64,000 nucleotides of DNA from Monodelphis domestica (GCF_027887165.1 NC_077227.1:443948895-444012894), one strand, 5' to 3'; positions 12,960 to 24,580 are shown, numbered from the stretch's first letter. The notes: a model not told the origin generated them from the letters alone. Numbers and translations: made by a program.

Positions 12960-14128
12960 TAATACCATCTTTGTGATTGCTTTCTCCAGTGGTGAATTCA
13001 AAACCTAGCTATGACTCTTCATTCTGGGTAACTTTTGTCTATGTCTCTTCACAAATCCTTCACTGTGGATCTACCTATGCTGTTGGGGGGGGGGAGGGGA
13101 TCTCTTCCTTTATATCTCTTGACATTAAACAGTTACTCCTCCAGGATACAAGCTTCTCATCTGTTAGCCCTCACTCTCATCTCATAACTGTCTCATCTTT
13201 TTTTCTGATTACACTAGAAAAGATTTCTGATTATCTCTGATTTTTTTTTAGCTCACTTCTTAGGCATAGTATATACTCTAACCTATTTACATCTACCATG
13301 TATCTCTTCATTGTCAGCTGACCAGAAATTTAGATTTTTTAACAACTTGTTATTCCATCATTTTTTTTTGTCTATTGGCATGACTAGAAGAATGGTGTTG
13401 TTAAAAAGATGAACTTTTGTTTCAAGGAAAAGTTGGGATTATACATGGTGAAAGTACCGTGCAATATTACAAAGATAGTTTAAACCTTTCTATCTTCTCT
13501 CCTTGTTCAGTCCTTTATTGTCTATCTATAATGTCTGTCCAAGATATATATACTGTTCTGTGAACTGACCTTTCAGGTGCCCAACATAGTCTGGATCACA
13601 AATGTTCTTTATTCTCTTGCTTTTGCTGGATCCCTAGTTAAGTTAATCTCTTTTGAATGATTATGGATCTAAATTTGGAGTCTTGCAATGCTATAGGCAC
13701 ATATGATATCTCATACAAAAATGAGCATCTGAAAGATCTCGACATCTACAGGGAAATACATTTTCATTTACCCCCCCCCCCTTTTTTATCTCCTTTATAA
13801 TCATAACAACCATCTTTCTTGAGCATGTCCTTAGCTTTATGATACGCTTTCTATTAACAATCATAGGTTTATAGAAAAATCTTTATTGTTAAATTTGGTT
13901 TTAATACAAGATATTTTTGAAGGAGAGTCTTAATGAGGACATTTTGCTCTGCTTAATGCAGTTCTTTTTTATAGTCAACAAATAGTGAGCTTAGCTGGGT
14001 ATTGTATCCTCTACATCTTTTGGTCAGTTGTCTAACTAACAATGTGGCCTATTATAGAGAATCATTGGTCTGTCTGTTCCTTTCTTATATCAAGGAGGGT
14101 CTTAGAATCTGTGCAGATTATTCTCATA
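12960..14128 (-). repeat. RTE-like LINE fragment (copy 2, part 1)
   Basis: Second copy of the element seen at 10,085-10,875, extending further. Contains homopolymers G at 13,085-13,094 and C at about 13,771. The stretch 13,850-14,130 continues without a break and is split by the SINE at 14,142. All frames are closed by stops. Confidence 0.5.
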
Positions 14129-14141
14129 AAGATTTTGGAGA
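14129..14141. repeat. TSD of SINE, left copy
   Basis: 'aagattttggaga' occurs here and again at 14,348-14,360, exactly flanking the SINE. This is the mark of target-primed retrotransposition. Confidence 0.9.
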
Positions 14142-14347
14142 GGGGGCAGCTGGGTGGCTTCAGTGGATTGAGAGCTAGACCTAGAGACAGGAGGTCCTGG
14201 CTTCAGATCTGGCCTCAGACAATTCCCAGCTGTGTGACCCTGGGCAAATCACTTAACCCCCATTGCCTACCCTTTACTACTCTTCTGCCTTGGAACCAAT
14301 ACATAGCAATGAATCTAAGATGTAAAGAAAGGGTTTTTTTTTTTTTT
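14142..14347 (+). mobile_element. Full-length CORE-SINE with TSD (SINE1/Opo-1-like)
   Basis: Complete copy: head 'gggggcagctgggtggcttc', the tRNA-like pol III A- and B-box region, CORE with 'tgtgaccctgggcaaatcacttaacc', tail 'cttctgccttggaaccaata', then a run that reads 'gggtttttttttttttttt' on this strand. It sits inside the RTE-like LINE and is flanked by 13-bp perfect TSDs, so it is younger than that LINE. Confidence 0.9.
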
Positions 14348-14360
14348 AAGATTTTGGAGA
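14348..14360. repeat. TSD of SINE, right copy
   Basis: Same 13 bases as 14,129-14,141. Confidence 0.9.
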
Positions 14361-15485
14361 AATAAGAATATAGATATTCTAGTAGTTATTGAAACTTTCT
14401 TTTTCTTTTTTTTTTCATATGTAATGTAAACCAGAAGGTTTTTTGAGAGTATCCTCTAAGTTCCTTATACCTCTCTAAGATTCTTAGTATGAATCCTTAT
14501 CACATACGCTCTGACTCCACCTTTTGCTATGTGGTGAAAAACTCCTATGTTAGTCAAGTCTGGGGAGTATGTCTACCTCTTCCAGTGAAATCTCACCAGT
14601 CATTCTCATTGTTCATTTACCTGTGTGTTTCATTTAAGGTCTCTTAAAATAACATAAAGTATAAGAAATTTATTAAGAATGAAGAGACACCATAAAAATT
14701 TATATCACTCTCTCCGGTACATATATTTCCAACTTGCAAGACTTACAATTCCTATATTAACTTTCCCCTACTTTCCTACCCTTACAATCAACTGGCAAGA
14801 CAAAAAGCTCCAAAATAATCAGTTCTCCATTTCTCCCTTATGGGACTGCACAAGGGCTTTTGCTCAGGATTTTTTCATGCCTTTATTGAGAGGATAGATG
14901 AACTTTATAGTTACATAATAAGGAAACCCTTAGTGGGAGGTCTCTGTTGCATGAGGCAGTCTGAACAATAGTTCCCGGCATTGGTTTTACTTCCATATAG
15001 TAGTGTTTCTACTCTCTGATGTCTAGTTCTTGCCTTGCTATTAGGTATGTGCATTTAATTGTTTTTCTAATCCAAGAATGCTGATCAAGTGTGATGGGCT
15101 TACTCCCATAACTTGTAAGCTGCCTGAAAATAACAGTCCTTCCAGGACAGATAGTGAAAGGGGTGTTGTGAGCTCAAATACCATTTTCTGGACATTTCAT
15201 TTCATGTTTGAATTCAAATTTTGTTTTTAAGTTCCTCATCCTGTTTTATCCATCACTTGCATATAAGATCATAAAGATTGGTCATGAGTGCTATTGGTCA
15301 TGTAGGTCCCTGATTTTTTCTAAACCTTTTTATCTTCCCCTCAATGTGATTCAAATTGTGTAGCCTCCAGGATAGACCTATGTGAGTATGTGGTCTGGTC
15401 TAACTGCTCTTCCTATCAGGTTTCATTACTCATTTTTCTGCTTTCTTAGGTAGCACACTAAGGACTGTGATATTAAAGCCCAAAT
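14361..15485 (-). repeat. RTE-like LINE fragment (copy 2, part 2), tentative
   Basis: Continues the LINE interrupted by the SINE up to at least 14,530; beyond that the assignment is weak. No gene seen. The 72-codon open frame at 14,679 has no domain. Confidence 0.35.
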
Positions 15486-15487
15486 GT

Positions 15488-15850
15488 GGTGACAGTCAGT
15501 CATTCAGTACATAAGCATTTATTAATCACTTATCATATGCTAGGAACTGTTCTAAGGACTGGAAATATCAAAAAAGGTTACTTTTCTCAAGAAACTCACA
15601 GTTTAATGGGATAGACAGCATGAAAGCAGCTCTGTTCAAACCAGATATACACAAGATAAATTGGGACTAAGTTTAGAGGGAAGGCACTAAGGTTAAGTAG
15701 GACTAGGATAGATCATTTGTAGAAAGTGGGAATTTATCTGAGATTTAAAGAAAGACAAGAAAGCTAGGAGGCAGAGATAAAGAGGGATAATTCCAGTAAA
15801 AATGCTTAGAGGAGAGTCATGTAGGAGGAATAGCAAGGAAGTCAATTTCA
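15488..15850 (+). repeat. Old LINE 3'-end-like fragment, longest copy
   Basis: 'taagcatttattaatcacttatcatatgctaggaactgttctaaggactggaaata', 'ctcaagaaactcacagtttaatggg', then 'ataaattgggactaagtttagagggaaggcacta' and 'gggataattcc'. Longest copy in the window of the family also seen at 3,285, 12,545, 33,165 and 33,355. Confidence 0.55.
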
Positions 15851-15884
15851 CTAGTTCACAAAACACAAATGCTACCCCTTTAAA

Positions 15885-16072
15885 TTAGTTTTTTTTAATC
15901 TTCCATTTTAGAATTAATATCAATTGCAAGAGAAAAGAGCAGCAAGAACTCGGCAATTGGGGTTAAGTGACTTGCCCAAGGCCACACAGATATGGAGTAT
16001 CTAAGGTCAGATATGAACCCAAATCCTCCTGACTTCAGGCCTGTCTCTATCATATCAGTTTCCAATTCATTT
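15885..16072 (-). repeat. CORE-SINE (SINE1-like)
   Basis: Antisense: 'tttttttaatcttccattttagaa' (tail), 'gcaattggggttaagtgacttgcccaagg', 'gaacccaaatcctcctgacttcagg'. The central part near 15,940 is diverged. Confidence 0.7.
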
Positions 16073-16075
16073 TCA

Positions 16076-16886
16076 ACACAAAAAGAACTGCCACAAATAA
16101 TCTTGTACCAGTGGATACTTTTCCTTTTCCTTTGATATCTTTAGAATATAGACCTAGTAATGCTATTCTTGGGTTAAAGGGTATACCCAGCTTAATAGCT
16201 TTGGGGTCCTAGTTCCAAATTGCTTCTAGAATTCCTGGACTGGTTCACATCTCCATGAACAGTATAATAGTATACCTTTTTTCCCACATCCTCTCCAGAA
16301 TTTTCCATTTTACCTTTATGCCACTCTAATATTCTAAAGGGTAACTCTGAGGTACCTCAGAGTTGTCTTATTCACATTTTTTTCTCATTATTAGTGATTT
16401 AGAGCAGTTTTATATCATTATTGGCAAATCTGACTTGACTATCAATTGGAGAATAGCATTTATTCTTATAAATTTGTAACTGTTCCTTATATATTTGAGA
16501 GAACCTTTATCAAAAAAACTCACAGCAAATATTTCCCCCCCCTCAGTTTTCTGCTTTTCTTTTAATTTTGTCAGCATTGGTTTTGTTTATACAAACGTTT
16601 TTTAACTTTATGTAATCAAAATTATCCATTTTTCTTCCTGAGAACCTCTATATCTCTTGTTTGGCCATAAACTTTTCCCCCATCCACAGATCTGAAAGGT
16701 AATTTATTTCATGTTCCATTGATGTACTTATGATATTACCCTTTAAGTTTAAAGTATATACCAATTTTGAGTTTATTTTGGATTTCAGTGTCAGATATTG
16801 GTCTAAGCTCAGTTTCTACCATACTACTTTCTAGTTTTCCTAGCAGTTCCTTTCAGATAGTGAGTTCTTTCCCCAATAGCTTGTGT
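16076..16886 (-). repeat. Very old LINE-1, ORF2 3' part
   Basis: Antisense L1 ORF2 landmarks in order: 'tagacctagtaatgctattcttgggttaaa' (LGLYPKE-like block), 'ttccaaattgcttctagaattcctggactgg', 'ccacatcctctccagaattttcc', 'gttttgtttatacaaacgttttttaactttatgtaatcaaaatta', 'gagttctttccccaatagcttgt'. Strongly decayed. Cut by the younger L1-like element that starts at 16,889. Confidence 0.75.
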
Positions 16887-16888
16887 CG

Positions 16889-19650
16889 TTTTTTAAATTT
16901 ATTTATTTAGAATATTTTTCCATGGTTATATGATTCATGACTTTTCCCACCCCTCTTCCCTCCCTGTCCTGAAGCTGACAAGCAATTCCACTAGGTTATA
17001 CATGTATCATTGTTCAAAATCTATTTCCATGATTATATTTGCAATAGAGTGGTCTATTAAAGCCAAAACCCCAATCATATCCCCATCAAACCATGGGATT
17101 AATCATATGTTTTTCTTCTGTATTTCTATTCCCATAGTTCTTTCTCTGGATGTGGATAGCATTCTTTCTCATAAGTTCCTTGGTGTTGCTATTAGTAGAA
17201 AAGTCCATTATATTTAATTGTGCCACAATGTTTCCTTTTCTCTGTACAATGTTCTCCTGGTTCTGCTCATTTTGCTCTGCATCAATTTCTGGGAGTCTTT
17301 CCAGTTCACATAGAAATCCTCCAGATCATCATTCCTTTTAGCACAATAGTATTCCATCACCATCAGAGACCACTATTTGTTCAGCCATTCCCCAATCAAT
17401 GGATACCTCCTCATTTTCCAAGTTTTTGCCACCACAAAGCGCGTAGCTATAAATATTTTTGTACAGGTATTTTTCCTTATCTCATTGGAGTACAAACCCA
17501 GCAGTGGTATGACTGGATCAAAGGGCATGCATTCTTTTAAAGTCCTTTGGGCATAATTCCAAATTGCTCTCTAGAATGGTTGGATCAATTTACAACACCA
17601 CCAGCAATGTATTAGTGTCTCAATTTTGCCACACCCCTTCCAACATTTATCATTTTCCTTTGCTGCCATATTGGCCAATCTCAATAGCATGTATCTTTTG
17701 AATAGTATTATAGTCTATTTTGTAATCCATTCTATTGCCCTCTTCCTTTTTATGAGTGATTTCATTCCATTTACATTCATGGTTAGGAATGTTTAGTTGT
17801 TAATTTTGCTCAATCTTATCTGCTTCTGCTTTTTCCTCTCTTTGTCCACACTTCCTATTTATAAAGAAAAAAGAAGGTAGTAAAAGACGAATCAGTTTAA
17901 TAGTAGGTCTGTAATTGAAGTAACTTGTTTTCTCTCTATTGCCTCACTTCTATTCCCTTCAACCCATCCCTAGTGACACATATTTTGCTTTATTTATATC
18001 CTTTTTACTCCTCTTTTACACTCCATTTAACTCCAATGATTCTTGATGACATTAGGGCTTTCCAGGAATACTTGTTTCTTATTCCTAAGTGATCATTATA
18101 TAGTCTCTTTGAAATGTTTGAATATTTATAGTTTTATTTTGACTCCTGAGTCTATGTTTCAAAAGTTCTACTCCAATTTGAATTTTTCATAAAGAATGAC
18201 ACAAAGTCCTCTATTTGGTTAGAAGGCCTTTCCCTCCAAATAATTACACTGAATTTTTCAGGGAAAGTTATCTTGGTTATAAGATTTTTTTAAATCTTTA
18301 CCTTCAATCTTAGAATCTATACTGTGTATTGATTCCAAGGCAGAAGAGTGATAAGGGCTAGGCAATGAGGGTTAAGTGATTTGCCCAGGGTCACATAGCT
18401 AGGCAGTGTCTGAACCCAGATTTGGATCTAGGACCTCCCATCTCTAGATCTGGCTCTTAATCCACAGAGTCATCTAGCTGCCTCATAAAAAAATATATCA
18501 TTTAATAGAATTAGAATGTTCAAGACCAGAACAATTTTTCTTTGGAATGAACAAAGCCACTTAATCAGATTCTTCAATGAAAGGAAATGGTATAGCATCA
18601 GTATAGCATAGGAGATGGCATTTTGGATTTAGAGTCAGGAAGTTTTTTTATCTTTTTCTTTTTAGAATATCATATTCCAAGATTTTTTTCTCCCTTTATA
18701 ACAGTAGCTACTGAATTTTTTTGTGAGACTGATGATACTTCTGTGGTACTTGAACACTTTCTGTAAGCATGCAGTACTTTTTCTATGATCTGAAAGCTCT
18801 ATGACATTTTAAGCAATTTTAATATGGTAATATTTTTAAGGAAGTGGAAGGTCTGTTCTTTCTAGTTTCACTTTGTTCTCTGGTTCTAATAGTCCCAGGC
18901 AGGTTTTGCTGACAATTCCTTGAAATATGATGATCAAGCTTTTTGCTGTTCATGATTTTCAGATAGTCTGATAACCCCTAGGTTGTTTTATTTTTACTTG
19001 TTTTCCAGGTAAGTTGCTTTCGATAGCAAATACCTTTCATTTCTTTTGTTTTATTTTGTTTTGTTTTTTTGCTTGATTTTGTTTTAGCATTTCTTGTTGA
19101 CTCATAGAATCATTGCTTTCTGATTAACTCATAATTTTCAAGGAATCCATTTATTGAATAAGATTTACTCTCCTTTCCTCATTCTTTCCTGCAGAGCTCT
19201 TTCATTATATGTAATATCATTATATATAATATCGCTTTATCAATTTCTTCCTTCTACATATTCTTGTAGTCCTTATGGCTAAGACATTTTTTTCTCTGAG
19301 TGGCTCTATTTGGGCTTATGAAGCTATTCTCATCTTCTGAGTTCTCTTCTTGGGTTTCACTCAGTTCATAGTATTACTTCATTGTTTTCAATGATTTCTT
19401 TGTTTTTACTCACATGAATATTAGTTTATATATTTTTGCTCATATGCATCATTGAATTATAATGAGTCCATCTCAGGACTGTATTCTTGGGTTAGATCTA
19501 AATTGTTTATGATCAGACATGCATTTGGAAATTATTCATAGTAAGTCACACTTTTGTACATAAAGATAAGATGATGCAAAAATAAGTGATCATTTCATAG
19601 AGAATGAACATTATTTTGGAGATGTTTTCTTCTTGGCTTTTGTCATGATT
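16889..19650 (-). mobile_element. L1-derived element lacking most of ORF2 (HAL1-like)
   Basis: Read on the minus strand: ORF1-like blocks (about 19,480 back to 18,500, with 'cagatagtctgataacccctaggttgtt' matching the R-R-D-N-L-R-I-I-G-L region), an inter-ORF pyrimidine region (18,280-17,740) with 'tatgagtgatttcattccatttacattcatgg' just before the expected ORF2 start, then a direct jump at about 17,700-17,725 into the C-terminal end of ORF2 (17,700-17,350) and a 3'UTR ending at a T-run at 16,889. The reverse transcriptase part is missing. A SINE sits inside at 18,283. The alternative is two separate L1 fragments that happen to abut. Confidence 0.6.
18283..18486 (-). repeat. CORE-SINE (SINE1-like), nested in L1
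   Basis: Antisense copy: T-run, 'cttagaatctatactgtgtattgattccaaggcagaagagtg', 'gggttaagtgatttgcccagggtcacatagcta', ending 'ccacagagtcatctagctgcct'. Nearly complete. Confidence 0.85.
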
Positions 19651-19654
19651 TTGG

Positions 19655-20105
19655 CAGAAGATGCCTAGGATCTGGGCCTTTTACACCTTATTCCCTGCCA
19701 CATATTCTTTGATCCAGTGACACTGGCCTCCTGGCTGTTCCATGAGCAAGACCTTCTCAGCTATGGGCATTTTCTCTGCTGTCACCAGTGCCTTGAAAAC
19801 CCTCTCTCTCCATCTCTACCTGTTGGCTTCCCTGACTTCCTTTAAGTCTCAACTAAAAATCTACCAGAACCCTTTCCAAATTCCTCTTAATTTTAGTGCC
19901 TTCCCTCTCTAAATTATTTCTTGTTTATCTTGTATATAGCCTATTTGAACCTATTTATTTGCTTGCTGTCCATCCTATTAGATTGTGAGTTCCTAGAGGA
20001 CAGGAAATATCTTTTGCCTCTTTTTGTATATCCAGATCTTATCACAGTAACTGGCACCCAGTTTGAGCTTAATAAATATTTATTGACTGACCGAGGAATA
20101 GGAAA
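19655..20105 (+). repeat. LINE-2 3' end
   Basis: L2 order: 'cttccctgacttcctttaagtctcaactaaaaatctaccagaaccctttcc', 'ttagattgtgagttcctagaggacaggaaatatctt', 'atccagatcttatcacagtaactggcacccagttt', end 'gagcttaataaatatttattgactga'. One of the best L2 copies in the window. Confidence 0.8.
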
Positions 20106-20124
20106 TGATCTCCACAGTAATACA

Positions 20125-20260
20125 ATGTCATATTAAAAAATGAGAATTAGATTTGGAATCCAAGGAACTGAGTTCAAATTATGACTCTTATATATAACAT
20201 CTAGTTTAAATGTTATATATAAGGTCTTTTCTAGCTATAAATCCTGTGAATGAATCAGTC
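20125..20260 (+). repeat. MIR-type fragment carrying a perfect hairpin
   Basis: 'gaattagatttggaatccaaggaactgagttcaaattatgactctta' is MIR-like. The expected 'cttactagctgtgtgacc' part is replaced by a perfect inverted repeat: 14-bp arms 20,187-20,200 and 20,210-20,223 with a 9-nt loop. Confidence 0.5.
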
Positions 20261-21293
20261 TAAAGGAAAACATGTATTCTGACTCTTCTGATAACAAGAT
20301 GTCACAAAAGAGGATCTCTTCACTAGGAAATATGGTAGAACATTAATGACTGCATTATCAGAATATCTGCAACCATTATGTTTACAACTTTCAGGAAAAC
20401 CAAATATCTCTCAACCATCTACATAATGATATAACAGCAAAAAAAAAAAAACCTTTCAATTATAGCTAGTAGTATTATGCTCCTAGTTATAAGTAGGGCA
20501 AGGTGGAAGTGATTTTATTCCAGGGACCTAAAGTTAGAGCCTCTGAAAATACTTGCAAGCTAAGAAACAAAACAGCTAAGCATGCTTCTTCTTTCCAAAT
20601 CTTTGCCAGAGTGAGAGATGAAGGTCAAGGAATTGCCACAAGCACCAGAGGTATCAATCCCAAATTGTGGGGAAATTGGTGGCATCATGGGGTCTTGGGA
20701 CCTGGAGGCATCACAAGGCTACAAATAACTATTTTTAGGGAGCAGAGAATAACAGATTTATAAGGATGTCTGATACCTTTCCTTGCTTACCCAAGCTTGC
20801 AAGAAACCCTCTTCTCCCTCTTCATGATGTTACACAATGCCCAGCTCCAAGCAAGGAGTGACAAAAGGAAAGGATGTTGACCCTAGCTGAACTGATATCT
20901 TCCCCTGCTGACACTGACAGTCAACCCACATCTCCCTCCTACAGAAAGAAGAGGCAATGATTACATTGTGGTCTCAGTCCTACTATGTGTACGTAGGGGA
21001 GAGGGGTATCTCTGGTTGTCCAAGTTGCCATAAGTTTATATTTGGTCCCTCCCTATACTAAACCTTTGAAAAAGCTGATTTGAGGACATGTTTGGAGTTA
21101 ATTGCCCTTGGCCAGTTTGTGCTACCTGAGGTACAAATATTTTGCTAGTTATAACTCTGGTTGTTAGATAGAAGAACTTTGATGATATATTTAGCTAAAA
21201 ACTTTGGTCAGAATATCTCATTGAACCATATATAGACACAATAGTCTTAGTAATCAAAATGATCAGCGGAATGTGCAAACATTCATTGTATTC
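20261..21293. other. Unassigned DNA
   Basis: No named repeat. An 86-codon frame at 20,503-20,763 has no domain that I recognise and no splice or codon evidence. Less AT-rich than the flanks between 20,760 and 21,050. Confidence 0.45.
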
Positions 21294-21502
21294 CTTTTTT
21301 TTTTTCCAACCCTTACCTTCCATCATGGAATCAGTATTAGTATTGGTTCCAAAGCAGAAGAGTGGTAAGGGCTAGGCAATGGGGTTCAAGTGACTTGCCC
21401 AGGGTCCAACAACTAGGAAGTATCTGAGGCCTGATTCATACCAGGATTTTCCATCTCTATCTAGGTCTGGCTCTCAATCCACTGAGCAACCTTGTTGTAC
21501 CC
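21294..21502 (-). repeat. CORE-SINE (SINE1-like)
   Basis: T-run, 'cttaccttccatcatggaatcagtattagtattggttccaaagcagaagagtgg', 'aagtgacttgcccagggtcc', 'tctggctctcaatccactgagc'. It separates the L1 fragment that follows from its left flank. Confidence 0.85.
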
Positions 21503-21690
21503 CCTTCCGATTTAATGTATTCTTTGTATATGTACCATGTACTGCTGAGAAGGTATGTCCCTTTTTATCCCTGTTCAGTTGTCTCCTATTAATTCTAATT
21601 TTTCTAGCATTTCATTTACTTCCCTTACTTCTTTCTTATTTATTTTTTGGTTCAATTTATCTAGTTCTATTTAATGTATTCTTAATGGTA
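21503..21690 (-). repeat. LINE-1 fragment, ORF2 endonuclease region
   Basis: 'gtactgctgagaaggtatgtccctttttatccctgttcag' and 'cctattaattctaatttttctagcatttcatttacttc' align with 45,810-45,930 of the full-length L1 (the region for SAPHG..KEYTFF and the helix before it). Decayed. Confidence 0.75.
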
Positions 21691-21884
21691 TGAAGTTTGA
21701 CCAAATAAAATCCACATATAATCTAATAGTCTCCTTTTGTAAATTTTTTTGTTTCCTTCTTCCTAGTCCAGGAAACCTACAGTTCATGAATCATAACATG
21801 AACTACTTTTACTACTTCTATTACTTTCTGGTAAAGGTTGTAAAGAGCTGCAAAACACACAAATACTTTGCAGGCAATAAAAGA
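21691..21884. other. Unassigned DNA
   Basis: No supported feature. Confidence 0.5.
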
Positions 21885-22040
21885 GAAATGAAAGCCCAAT
21901 TCATGCTAGTCATGTGACTTTTGAACAAGTCACTTCCCCACTTTGGGACTCAAATTTTCTGTTCTAGAAAATAAGGAATTGAACTAGATGAAATCTACTG
22001 TTGCTTTTGAAGTGTCCATTTTCTGTGATTCTCTAAATAC
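21885..22040 (+). repeat. MIR-type SINE
   Basis: 'atgctagtcatgtgacttttgaacaagtcacttcccc', 'ctgttctagaaaataaggaattgaactagatgaaatc', 'ctgtgattct': MIR core and marsupial-type tail. Confidence 0.65.
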
Positions 22041-23045
22041 TGGCATTTCTATTGCTTGTAGATATCTTCTTAAAATGCAGTTCTCTTCCTTTAAAAATGA
22101 TGATCGATCTGTACATTATTCATAGAAGTGACAATATGAGCTGAAATTAGGCAAGACTAAAATACTAAGAATGTGAAAAACCTTTGAATGTATTTGAGAT
22201 ACAATGGCTGAGTTTTTAATGGTAGCATTTAAAAGATAATTCATTTTTAGACTTACCAAGGGAAAATTATCCTTCAGGTACATACAGATAATTATTTTCT
22301 GAATTATTTGAGAAAGGCTATGGTAGCAAAAATAGACTAGAAATTAAACAAATACATAGGTCTCACAATTTCAATGTTTTTATACAATACATTCTTGTAC
22401 AGTGAAGAAACTAAAGCTGTCATCCGAAAAGCCACCTTTCTAAATAAATACATGCCTTACCACACAATATGCATAGCTACATAATGTGAGGGTACAAGGA
22501 CAGCCATCGTTTAAAATAAGAAATAAGTTATATAACATAAATATGTCTTAAAGGAGAAAACTGCTACTGATTTAAAACCCCAAAATACCCCGACTGATGT
22601 TTGTGATAATTATGGTGTGATGTTTCCACTTTATAACAGGAGAAGAAAGAATGCCAATAAGTATACCCTATTCTCTTTTGACTCAGGTACTTTTTTGCCT
22701 TTCAGGAAGGAAGCAAACAACTCTAAGGATATAGTAATTTAGGCAGGACAATCTGTCTGAGTTTGTCTAAATGTAGTGACATGCTTGCTGACAGGTCTTT
22801 CTGAGCTTTTGATATATGAAATAGGAGAATCAAAATCTGTTAACTTGACTAGCAGGTTAAGTCCTTTTCCTAAGAGCATCCAGCAAACATGAACCCAGGG
22901 GGTTTTAGCTCCTGACACCAGGATAGGTGACCCTGGGTTCTGAAGGCAATGCCAATGGAATAAAAACTTTCAAAGATTCCACTAAGCTGGAAACATTTTG
23001 AATTTGGGCCAACAGCTTTATTGCTTTTCACCTGAAGCCAGACTA
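22041..23045. other. Unassigned, repeat-free stretch
   Basis: About 1 kb in which I see no LINE, SINE or LTR signature and no coding frame. It is a fair candidate for unique sequence. Confidence 0.5.
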
Positions 23046-23103
23046 GCTAATCAATCAATCAATAAGCATTTATTAAGCTCCTACTATGTGCCAGACATTG
23101 TAT
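23046..23103 (+). repeat. Old LINE 3'-end-like fragment
   Basis: 'caataagcatttattaagctcctactatgtgccagacattgtattaag': the opening of the family at 3,285 and 33,355. Confidence 0.6.
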
Positions 23104-23376
23104 TAAGTGGAAGCAGTTGGTGACACAATGGATAGAATGTTGGGCCAGGAGTCAGAAAAACCCGAGTTCAAATTCAATCTTAAACACTTGCTGGCTGTGT
23201 GACCCTGAGCAAGTCACTTAATCTCTGTTTGCCTTAGTTGCCTCAGCTCTAAAATTGGGATCATAATAACACGTATCTTGCAAGGTTATTATGAGAGTCA
23301 AATGAGATAATATTTGTAAAGCAGTTAACACAACCTGGAATATTAGAGGTGCTATATGAATATTATTCTTTCTCTT
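23104..23376 (+). repeat. Full-length MIR/THER-type CORE-SINE
   Basis: Head 'cagttggtgacacaatggatagaatgttgggcc', core 'ttgctggctgtgtgaccctgagcaagtcacttaatctctg', then 'ttgggatcataataacacgtatcttgcaaggttattatgagagtcaaatgagata' and the L2-type end 'aaagcagttaacacaacctgga..gctatatgaatattat'. The L2-like 3' end points to L2 as the source of mobility. Confidence 0.8.
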
Positions 23377-24479
23377 CCATAGATGCTGAGTTAATCAACA
23401 GAAAGTTTGTTACCACTATTGGGCCACAGTCACCTGGGAAGATCTGTTGTGTTCAAGCAGGACCTCCCAATTTTAACCCTATCCCAACAAATTATTGGAC
23501 CTCCAGAGAAATTGAAGTATACTTAGCTAAAAGTAGCATTTCCTATAAAAGGAAATTCTCACTTTACTAACAAGAAAATATAAAAAAGATGTTCATAGGA
23601 ACTATTTAATAGTACTAATAATTACTTCTACACTTAATTTGAGCGGGGGAGGGTATATACTGGTGATTTCATCATCGACTCCTCCTATTGGAAACTCCCT
23701 TCATTGTTCTAAGTTCCTGGGGCTTATTCCAAGGAAATCAGCAGCTAATTCTCCCTAAATGAATATATGAAGTAAACATTATCACTGTGTCTCCCAAGGG
23801 CGAAATCAAAACCCAAAACATAACTCCCTTATATGCTACTGAGAGTTCTTGAATTTTTATAGAAGTGAATTATAGCTGAGTGGATCTTAGATGAACAGTG
23901 AGTCCTGCTCTTGGCCCCCATTGGGCACTTCCAGGTGAAGGGCACACTCTTCTGAGTCTATAAAATTTTTCTTTGGATTTTGTGCCACAGATATCTATAT
24001 GCATGTGAAAGTCCCAGGATGTCTGGCAGCAGTGTGATTCGAGGCCATATTGCTCCTACTTACGTAGTAAAAAAGCTCTGCTTCTATTATCTATCAGTCC
24101 TTATCAGGGAGGCCCTTTGCTCTTCAAGTGTTCTGGAGGATGTATGAGCACTAACTAGGAAGGTATCATGAGCCTGAGCTCTGAGGACAATCTTTTCTGA
24201 GCGCGAATGTGACTAGAGCACACAAGCTTAGTTTCTGAGTGGTCCTTTCAGTACTGATGATGTGCCTCTGCCCCTAGTGACCTCAGAAGTGGATGGCTGC
24301 TATCTAGGGTAAACCTGTGTCAGAAGAGTTAGTTCCCATAATTAACCTAAGATTATTTTTCAGTCAGTGACATTAGGAGGTGGCAGTTTTCTTAGGATGG
24401 TCAGTCTGCTGGAAACTAATAAATATAATGAGGATGAATTTAATAAGAGCTATTGTTATCTTTAGAGTAGAGGACTAAA
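23377..24479. other. Unassigned, repeat-poor stretch
   Basis: No named repeat. A 73-codon frame at 23,349-23,570 starts inside the SINE and is not credible. 24,000-24,300 is somewhat more GC-rich and has one isolated GCGCG at about 24,201. Confidence 0.5.
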
Positions 24480-24580
24480 ATTATTTTTTTTTAACCCTTT
24501 TCTCCTTCTGTCTCAGAATCAAAGGCAGAACAGTGGACAATTGGAGCTAAGTGACTATGCTACCTAGCTGCCTGAACCAA
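24480..24580 (-). repeat. CORE-SINE remnant, internally deleted
   Basis: 'ttttttttaacccttttctccttctgtctcagaatcaaaggcagaacagtgg', 'ggagctaagtgact', 'gctacctagctgcctgaacc' preserve both ends and lack the middle. Confidence 0.6.

Noticed and set aside
14142..14230. tRNA-like A and B boxes
   Set aside because: They belong to SINE heads (here and in other copies); no cloverleaf or intact tRNA gene is seen.
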